The notes under the pieces are model-generated. The model made no database searches and had not been told where the DNA came from. It was given only the letters and a program-made list of their open reading frames with translations. Source: Gnetum montanum (taxonomy: Eukaryota; Streptophyta; Gnetopsida; Gnetales; Gnetaceae). From it: a DNA stretch of 41,608 nucleotides. Positions 34,291 through 41,608 of the stretch are shown piece after piece. The DNA is taken from NCBI GenBank assembly GCA_015680685.1, contig MNCI01003091.1, forward strand, positions 1 to 41,608, read 5' to 3'. Every line of letters starts with the position of its first letter. Position 1 is the stretch's first letter. A program made the position numbers and the translations under genes.

Positions 34291-34646
34291 ATTCTCAACA
34301 GAGCAGTTCCATCTCTGTTCCATGGGCTACAGCCCCTATCACGGCTGTTGCGTCTGTTGATGATGATATGGAGCTTGCAGATTCCTGGTTTGGGCAAAGA
34401 AGTAGAACAAAGCGGCAAAATAATGTTTTTTGGGAAAACTCAAAGTGGCATTCTCAAGTTACTCAACAACAGAATTTCACACGGCTGCTACGCGAGGTTG
34501 GCCAAGCCATAAAAATTAAGCGAGAAACAGACACTGACAATTTGCTTTCAACTCTTAAAAGACGTGCACCTCAATTAAGTGATTTTGAATTAATAGGCAT
34601 TCATTTCGTTGAAATCTGCAAGCGATCTGCGCCCTGGAATGCGTAG
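34290..34646 (+). pseudogene. Unidentified open segment upstream of the LRR exons
   Basis: One frame stays open for about 119 codons, including ELADSWFGQRSRTKRQ, NFTRLLREVGQAIKIKRE and LKRRAPQLSDFELIGIH. The composition looks protein-like, and CTCAACAG at 34297-34304 could be a splice acceptor. I do not recognise it. It overlaps the start of the LRR exon in another frame. It could be an upstream exon of the same locus, a piece of another gene, or chance. Confidence 0.35.
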
Positions 34647-36433
34647 ACTGTATGTGCGAGGCTTCTGTAATTTACAAGAGCTGCCCCAATCCCCAGGTAA
34701 TCTTCGACATTTGGTGACCCTGAATCTCTTTAATTGTTACAATCTCCAAAAGCTGCCCGACAGTGTAGGAAGTCTTTCATGTCTGGAAGAACTCCGGTTG
34801 ATTTGGTGCTTGAATTTAGAGGAGTTGCCAGACACCATTGGCAACTTACAAAATCTGAGACAACCCGAGATTTTTCCTTGCCTTGCTTTGAAAGGACTGC
34901 TGTCTTCTTCTGTAGGGAATCTTTCTATCCTGGAAAGTTTAAAGGTGAGAGATTGCTGGATGGTGGAAGTAATCCACACGCAGGCATTGCTTAGTCTTAG
35001 AAATCTTGGTGTACACGGTTGTGTTAACCTCAGGAGAATTGTTGGGCTTTCAGTCCTTTCCAATCTTAGAAATCTTGCAATCAGAGGGTGTTTGAACCTG
35101 AGAGACATCATTCTAGGCACAGGGTGTTTCAACTCATTGGTTAAACTTAACATCACCGGCTGTTACCAGTTAAGCTTTCGGGCAGGCTTTGCCGGACATC
35201 TGCCTCGTAAGCTGTATACGTGGTGGTTGCTGTCACGCAACCACGAAATTTTCAGCGAATCAATCGACAAGAATACTAAGGTCATCAAGCAATTCTATTT
35301 CTAATTTGCACGGGTTACGCATGTACATATGCATTTATTATCAACAACACGGTTTGGATTGTTTAATTATTATCCCAAAGGTCGGGTGAAATATGTCCAA
35401 CTCAGACGTTACCAGCCATATTGGAGTATTAAATGTGAAAACTAGGCATTGTTTTCGGTAGTGGAACAAAAGGTCAGCGACTTGCCCAGCAGCCAAGGTA
35501 ACTTCCTCTTTCTCAAACTTTCACATGCCCAGGTCCGTTCCCTCCCATTTATTCCATGCACACTGGTTTTGTGTTTTATTTCAGCAGTTTACACTGATGA
35601 CCTCCCAACACATGTTCCCCCACCTAAAACCCGCTTTTGCTTCTCCACTAAATATGCTAATATTTCTGCCTACTACGGAATTTTATGTGTTTTGATTTTG
35701 GGAAAGAAATCCACTTTGCTGTATTATCCTGAGGAAGAAGAAGACATTAAAAGGAGCTATTATGAACTCTACCTTAACATAGAAAAGGACGACCTTATGA
35801 ATGGTCCTTATGGCATGAACAATGGTTACTATCCAAACTACCAAGCATTTGTAAAGAAAGGATGGATCATTTATCTGGGTGGCGGACAGGAATTCTTGGC
35901 TACAGAGATATGCGACATATCTTATTCAGAACTCAGGAAGCAACGCTTGATGTCTCATGCATGGACTCAACTGCCTTCTCAGCTACCCATTCATAAATTT
36001 TCAGCACTTGACATTGCAGGTTGCCAAATAACCAAGATCTCCGGTCATTGTAACAGTTATATTATGTTAAATATATCCTGATTTGTTTTATTCTTGAATA
36101 AGAATTATCTCAACCTTTTCAACTACAATACGCGAATTAATGTTGGCTTAGGAAGAAGAGACAGGTTTGACCTGGAATAAAGGACGGTGCCTTTTCACGG
36201 ATGACCATGCATTGCTACTGCAGCCGTCAAAAACCAGTAAACATACATTCCTGGTGTATCCTGGGCTTGTCCGTGGTCTGGAAGCAGCGGTGGCTAATCT
36301 GCATGAAATGTCAATCTCCATATCAGTGAAAGGTAAGGTAGTTGCTTCAAGAAAATTGCAACAAATCATTCCAATTAGCGAAGAAGCAATTACTCCTCCC
36401 CTAAAAACTCTGCTTCAGAGAAGAGCCTTTTGA
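34597..36433 (+). CDS. 3' exons of an LRR disease-resistance-type gene (5' part missing)
   Basis: Proposed exons are 34597-35206, 35462-35497, 35585-36043 and 36165-36433. Introns are GT-AG and in phase at each join, giving 458 codons to TGA. Exon 1 has about eight leucine-rich repeats of the N-L-x-x-L-P-x-S-x-G-N-L kind (LQKLPDSVGSLSCLEELRL, LEELPDTIGNLQNLR), as in plant TIR- or CC-NBS-LRR receptors. Such LRRs fold back on the NB-ARC switch and sense pathogen effectors in the cytoplasm. The last two exons (PPPKTRFCFSTKYANIS, FVKKGWIIYLGGGQEFLA, KTSKHTFLVYPGLVRG) look like a post-LRR domain that I cannot name. No TIR or NB-ARC is present upstream; instead the Athila-like LTR end lies at 34233. 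It has no stops, unlike everything around it. The 36-base second exon is the least certain part. Confidence 0.65.
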
Positions 36434-36863
36434 TCCATATCAGAAACCATGCGTAGGATGAGACTCTGCATGCTAGAGATATTGGAGGATAAATCGTTGT
36501 CCTTCGATTTACAATAACTTGAATAACTTGAAAATTCAACTCCGGAAATTCATGCAGATGATTGGGAGCCCAGGTAAAAGCTTTACTATCCTGTTCGCTG
36601 TTTCGTGTCAGTGAAACGCTCTTGTTTCAAATGATACAAAGGCTCTCAATCATCAGTCAAAATTTCCCATTTGAATATTTTTTCCTACACATTCTTTCAT
36701 AACCTCCATCATAATGAAATTTTTTCTTCCCACCACTATTTTTCATGGTATTTTCCTTTCTTGCAAGTAATGTTATTCTCTAAGTAAAACCTATTGATTC
36801 ATTAAACGATAATTTGAATATGTGAAAACTATGTATGCTACTTTATACTGTATAGAATATTGG
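36434..36863 (+). other. 3' flank of the LRR gene
   Basis: No ORF. A possible donor CCCAG|GTAAAAGC occurs near 36573, so the 3' UTR may be spliced. AT-rich beyond that. Confidence 0.4.
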
Positions 36864-36880
36864 TAATAAAGCAACTATGG

Positions 36881-37034
36881 AACAATGAAGTGTTAACTTA
36901 GTGGTAAGATACTTGATTTAGAAGCTCCAAGTCACAGTTCAATTTCAGTGGGCAATTCTAATTATGTAATGTTATAATTAGACTATATATCTTGGGACGT
37001 ACCTATGTTTCACTTATTTCTGGTTCCAATACCG
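36881..37034 (+). mobile_element. tRNA-derived SINE with 17-bp target duplications
   Basis: The head resembles a tRNA: an A-box-like TTAACTTAGTGGTAAG (36893-36908) and a B-box-like AGTTCAATTT (36936-36945), about 40 nt apart, with TTTAGAAGCTCCAAG where an anticodon arm would lie. Direct repeats TAATAAAGCAACTATGG (36864-36880) and TAATACAGCAACTATGG (37035-37051), one mismatch, flank a 154-bp unit. SINEs are transcribed by RNA polymerase III and moved by LINE enzymes. Confidence 0.75.
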
Positions 37035-37051
37035 TAATACAGCAACTATGG

Positions 37052-38198
37052 AGAGCAATAACTAAGCGCAACAATAATGTAATTAGAGGAAGACTTGGAG
37101 TAACTTTAAATAAGTTGCAAGAATAACGTCTTAAATAGTTTAGTCATGTTTAAGAAAAATTAAATGAACGCTTAAAAAACCACATTTGAGAAAGCTGCAA
37201 ATAAATCAAGTGTGACCTCTTAATAGAGGTTAATTATGAAAAAGAACTCATGTTGTGGACTAAATATGATAAAGGATAATAACAATGAATATGTCAAAAT
37301 CATCAAATGCTCTTATTATTTAAAATATACAGCCTCATCCCTAGTTTTGTTTATGAATTAAGTCAATAAGTCAATGACAGTCTACCCCAACTTATAACTT
37401 GTAATGAGAGTCTACTTTGTTTGTAATAAGTTGTAACTTGTAACTTGTAAGCTTATTAATTAAGGCATTAATATCTTCATCGTTATGTTTTGTAATTCTA
37501 CCAAAAATATGGAGTAGAGATAGTTATAGTTTCAATTCAATAACCATCAATCCTGGAATTAAACCAAACAACAATAAAGATTTTTTTATAAAAGAGAATT
37601 GAAGTAAAGAACATCTTTCAAGCTTGTAATTCTTCTAGATGTATTTTCCTTTTATAAAAACATTTTTTTCAAGGCTTCATAGCCATCCTACATAACATTA
37701 ATAGTTTTTTCTTTTTATGTTTTTCTAGTTCTTATTTTAATTTTTTTGTATTCTTCTAATTTTATTTTCACTTTAATTTAACATGAGAACTTTGCACCTT
37801 CAAATTTTTTCTCAAGTTCCATCTTTTTTACTGTTTACTTTAATTTTGAAGTTTCTACCAATTGAGTAACTAACCAAGAAGGAAACTATTTAATTACATC
37901 TACTAAGATCCTTTGGATATGTAATGTAGAAAATCTTTTCAAAATTTTCCATAAATCATCATTGCTTAGTGCAATTAAACATATGACCTACCTAGAGTTC
38001 CCTTGAGTAAGTCTCTTAGAAATTGTTACCTAATTCTTCATTTTATTTTTTGTATTTTTATTCACTTATTCTTTTAATAATGATTAAATTTTAAGGTCCA
38101 AATTAGTTTTACATAGAGTGTCATAATCTAAAATTTTCCATAGGTTTATTTATTTAATTTAAAGTTGTACGATGTATTTCAATAAGTTAATTTTCTTT
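37052..38198. other. AT-rich intergenic DNA
   Basis: No gene or element that I can support. Short GTAACTT repeats occur near 37420-37450. Confidence 0.5.
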
Positions 38199-39072
38199 AT
38201 CATCATCATCCTAGCTTTGTCCCAACAACATGGGGTTAACTACATGAGTTTGCTTTTGTCATTTGCCTCTATGAAGAGCTAGATCTTTACTTATTTGTAG
38301 TTTCTTAAAATCATCTTCAATTGTTTTTCTCCATATCTTCTTTGGTCTTTTGTTTGATGGCTTTCTTGGAATAGTGGTGTAGCAACCATTTTTTCTAGGC
38401 TCATTGTTTAATCTTCTTTGCACATATCTAAACCATCTAAGCTATCATTCTTGTAGGAGCCACTCCAAGTCTTCATCTAATGACTATTTTATGTAGTTTA
38501 TCTTTTCTAGAAATATTCATCTATCAAAGCATTTGTATTCCTGTTGCACCGATTTGTTGTTCATGCCTCTTTTATCCTACTTAACATATAAAATATCAGA
38601 CCTTTCCCCTTCAATTTTATTAGTATTCTTTTGTCACATGGAACACTACTAGCCTGTCTACATTTTGACCTTCCTACCTTAATTCTATTTCTTATATCTT
38701 TATTAATTTTACCATTTGATTAAAGGATTGATCCCAAGTATTGAAACTGTTTGTAGTGAGGGACCATTGTCACTTCTATTTTACCATTATTTATACTATT
38801 ATTAAAATTGTGTTCCATATATTCTATCTTACTTGTGCTAATTTTTAAGCCTTTTGATTCTAAAGCATGTCTCAACTTCTCCATTTTAGAAGTAATAATT
38901 TCTCAAGATGTATCCACCAATACAATATCATCTACAAATAGCATACACTAAGGAATTTCATCTTGTATTTCCTTTGTTAATTCATCCATGATGATGGAAA
39001 ATAAATACTGAGTAAGCATAGACCCTTAATATAGACCTACTTTGACTAGAATATCAAATGTTGTTCTACATG
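38199..39072 (-). pseudogene. RTE-type LINE reverse transcriptase relic, 3' end
   Basis: On the minus strand from 39060: GSMLTQYLFSIIMDELTKEI, then the catalytic VDDIVLVD (38935-38927 region; usual YADDIVLV), then KMEKLRHALESKGLKIS, KIEYMEHNFNNS and FQYLGSI, the order seen in RTE-clade LINE RT. The tail CTAGGATGATGATGATAAAG (38199-38218) is the short-repeat 3' end typical of RTE elements. Stops and frame changes follow past the thumb. Its 5' part is cut off by the LTR of element E at 39073. It is too old to move, but RTE-type machinery is a plausible mover for plant SINEs such as the one nearby. Confidence 0.85.
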
Positions 39073-40083
39073 TGATGAGACACGATATCGCATGGGCCGT
39101 GATATTTTGTACGCGATAACGTGGCCTTCGCGATATCGCATCCCATGCAATATTGCGTACGTGATATTGCGTCATCCCCTGCGATATCGCGTACACGATA
39201 TCGCGGTCCGCTACCAAATCTATAAATAAGAGGCGACACTCCCCTCATTTCCCATCCTAGGCTTAAAGTAGGGAAACTCTGGCAGTTTGATCACTCCAAA
39301 GATAGAATATTTTCCATGTGCCCGCAGTAGGAGTCCCCAAGTGAACGAATCTTTATTCGAGCAGCTTTGTACCTGAACATAAGTTGTGTACAGAAATAAA
39401 GACGAGCTTTGTGGATAAACCTTGCAGTGCATGGAATAGGTTTATTACATGTTATTTCTTACCTGTTATTTATTACCTGGATTAGCGTAGCATGAGTACG
39501 ACTTGGTTACGAGCATTGACGAATGTGTACAGCTAACCAAGGAATCGGCTACTCATCGTGATTAGTCTATCTCACCCTCAACTCCTAGAATACGAGATGA
39601 GTATGACTTGATTACGAGCATCTATGAGTGTGTACGGCTAGTTAAGGAATCGGCTGCTCATCACGTTTAGGCTAGTTAAGTGCCTTAGTACGACCACTTC
39701 AAGCACGTGCGTTACGTGTGGTGATCCCAATAACAATTAGCGTTTGGTAGCCACAGTTGCATAGTTCAGGGTGTGTACGGTAAGTGGGAATGGATGCTGA
39801 CGCTAGTTAATTTAGACTTAGGTCCTTAGTTAGAGTTAGTTAGCTTTCTCAACCCTTCGCTCTTAGCATAGGATAAAAACCAGAAAAGACCATAAAAATC
39901 ATATACCTCAGACTTACTTAACCATACACCGTGACAACAACAAGTAAGTCTCGGAAGACAACGAATGATTAACCCCAAGTGTTCCATTAGGCGTTTAGGC
40001 ATTTAGTCTACGGAGTTCGACCGGATCGCGCATGCTACGCTCGTTTCGTATGGTTGAGTGTAGGGGTACCTTGCCACTCATCA
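39073..40083 (+). repeat. 5' LTR of element E
   Basis: 1011 bp, TGATGAGACAC to GCCACTCATCA. U3 (39080-39205) has about eight GATATC/GATATT palindromic units, looser in spacing than in element 1. TATA is CTATAAATAAG near 39220, and a possible poly(A) signal AATAAA lies near 39395. A roughly 80-bp block is tandemly repeated with a 105-bp period (39492 and 39597; shared ATGAGTAYGACTTG and TACGAGCAT). Confidence 0.85.
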
Positions 40084-40084
40084 T

Positions 40085-40102
40085 TGGTGCCATTGCTGGG
40101 GA
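40085..40102 (+). other. Primer binding site of element E
   Basis: TGGTGCCATTGCTGGGGA, with GAC following. It differs from the tRNA-Asp-type site TGGCGCCGTTGCCGGGGA at three positions, all of them transitions. Confidence 0.85.
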
Positions 40103-40226
40103 CTAAGTGTCTGTGCGCCGAATAGAACACAAGGGATATCACTCACATCATTGTGAGCCTTAACAAACCTTCGGGTTAATCAATAGAAAAAAAATTATAT
40201 AACAGTAATTTAGCACACCAATAAAA

Positions 40227-41608
40227 ATGCCTTCTTCTCATAAGAGCAACTCACCACCTAAGGATCATACACGAGACAGTCGGCAACATAAAACACATAA
40301 CCAAAATCAGCCAAGTCCTAAACAATATAAGATGATATATACTCATCCCGATGAGTATATTCGAAACTTCACTTTTATCCTCCATCAAGACGAGCAGCTA
40401 CAATGGAGAGATTTGCAAGGTAACATTGTGTTACCCCCAAATCAATCAATCCCTCGGACGCTTTTCCGTGCCTTGGCACAGATAGGCATGCAAGAATTAT
40501 TTTCTGAATACGTTGCGGAAGATTTTGACATGAGGGATTATTATCCCACAGATGCCCAATGTATGAGGGACTTAAGGCAGGAGAGTCAACATGCACTACT
40601 AAAGGACAAAGCCCCGCACGTCCATAGCGAAATAGGAGATGAGGAACCCCTTATCACGGGTTCTTTAACAAATGATGTTCCCCCTCCTAATGATGGTGGA
40701 GAGGCTGGGTATCAGAATCTACGATCAACGATACATATCCCTAGTTCTGATGCTCATGAACACCAGCTGTTCACAGAGGGAACAACCACTTATGCTAAGG
40801 ACAAGCACTTAGATCGTCATCACGATCGGGGCCGTAGTAGCCAAAGAGAAGGCAAGAAACATCGTCATGGTGATGGTTCCCCTTCTTCTTTCCCTTCTTC
40901 ACATCACTCACCCTCTCCTTCCACATTTGGGCACAGCCACCATGAACATAAAGGTGAGGATAAAAGTAAGAAGGAAGAAAGACCTCGATGGGAAAGTCGA
41001 GAGAGAGAGGACAAGGGCAAGGACGTAGGGAGAGTAGGGAACAACGCAGACATCATAGGCATCATGAAAGAGATGATCATGACAAGCCCCTACTTGCAAC
41101 CCGAAGTATGCTTGACATAACGAAGGAAGTTAGGATTCCCACAAGGCATTTAAAGGATAGTCGGATCAAATGATTAGACATGAATAACATCCCACGATTT
41201 GAAGGGGGATACAATGCTGATCCGCAAAATCATTTACAGGCATTCCACGATGCATGTGCCTTGCAAAATATAGATAGTGAGTGGAAAAAACTTAAGTTGT
41301 TCCCAAGGACACTCACTAAGGAAGCAGAGAGCTCGTACCAATTCTTAGAACCGAAAACCATCAAGAGGTGGAGTACGATGCTAGAATTGTTCAACGAAAA
41401 GTATCAAATGTACTCCAGAGTGTCCAATTTGCGTAAGTAGATCCAAGGCTGGAAGCAAGGTCATCACAAGCCCTTGGATGCTGCCATGGCCTGCTATTAC
41501 ACATTTTGACATCGTTGCCCAAGCCATGGGTACGCTCAACGGGATCAACTTCACCACATTGTGGATGGGCTAAGGCATGAAACTAGAAGAACCCTTGGAA
41601 CTTATGCC
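40227..41608 (+). pseudogene. gag: gag relic of element E, with a distinct N-terminal module
   Basis: ATG 40227 opens a 297-codon frame: MPSSHKSNSPPKDHTRD, then HPDEYIRNFTFILHQDEQLQ, PRTLFRALAQIGMQELF and DYYPTDAQCMRDLRQE, followed by a His/Ser/Arg/Lys-rich linker. A frame change between 40988 and 41060 leads to DKPLLATRSMLDITKE. A TGA at 41171-41173 and a TAG near 41438 interrupt the conserved domain (MNNIPRFEGGYNADPQNH, ALQNIDSEWKKLKLF, MLELFNEKYQMYSRVSN). Genes B and C share the second half but begin with a different module (HWRTN.IY...SDQPYVGV). Runs off the window. Confidence 0.8.

Larger units (their letters stand above)
39073..41608 (+). mobile_element. Athila-like element E, 5' end, runs off window
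   Basis: 5' LTR (39073-40083), primer site (40085-40102) and gag (from 40227), in the order and family of elements A, B, C and 1. It inserted in the RTE LINE; ACATG (39068-39072) is the expected left target copy. Whether it has pol cannot be seen. Confidence 0.85.

Noticed and set aside
36891-36960. Functional tRNA gene
   Set aside because: The A and B boxes are degenerate, no cloverleaf can be completed, and 17-bp target duplications show a SINE.
39026-39248. Minus-strand ORFs rich in RYR/DIV repeats (also 1765-1956)
   Set aside because: They are translations of the GATATC repeat array, not proteins.

Overview
This is nuclear DNA from a seed plant with a large, repeat-filled genome. A gymnosperm (conifer-like) source is my inference, from the AT-rich, heavily decayed Ty3/gypsy elements and the conifer-style LRR fragment. 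There is no bacterial, phage or CRISPR signal. Nearly all of the window is nested retrotransposons. The one clean host-gene signal is the 3' part of an LRR resistance-type gene at about 34.6-36.4 kb.

Layout. Positions 1-8785 hold an Athila-like element (A, + strand; only its 3' half is in view), split by a complete Athila-like element (1, - strand, 1048-6293, perfect CTCTC target duplication). A itself sits in the gag of a third Athila-like element (B, -, gag 8786-9469, LTR 9595-10460). B's LTR abuts a Tat-type gypsy RT/RNase H relic (-, 10461-11503). A further complete Athila-like element (C, +, 11864-18920) follows. From about 19 to 31 kb lies a Tat-like relic: gag-protease on the + strand (21740-25344), followed by an antisense eight-exon pseudogene (25933-31007). 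A Copia relic (-, 32190-34197), a truncated Athila-like LTR end, the LRR gene fragment, a tRNA-derived SINE (36881-37034) and an RTE-type LINE relic (38199-39072) come next. The window ends in the 5' LTR and gag of another Athila-like element (E, +, from 39073).

The Athila-like family shares TGATRA...TYATYA-type LTR ends, a tRNA-Asp-like primer site (TGGTGCCATTGCTGGGGA in E), a TATA box near the LTR start, a gag ORF, a long non-coding 3' region and, in A and 1, an extra ORF just before the 3' LTR. Both complete copies (1 and C) contain gag but no protease, RT, RNase H or integrase, so they look like non-autonomous gag-only elements. The Tat-like relic likewise keeps gag and protease but shows no RT or integrase before its antisense gene.

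The most interesting signals are these. (i) The antisense gene can be read through eight exons joined by seven GT-AG introns, with reading phase kept at every junction, giving 908 codons despite about 21 nonsense changes. (ii) The sense extra ORF of element A reads 256 codons in one frame and carries a similar FY/FW...V(D/N)...LP segment, so two gypsy lineages seem to carry related accessory proteins on opposite strands. (iii) The LTR promoters carry arrays of palindromic GATATC units in a strict 14-bp register, whose copy number differs between the two LTRs of one element. All counts and alignments were made by eye.
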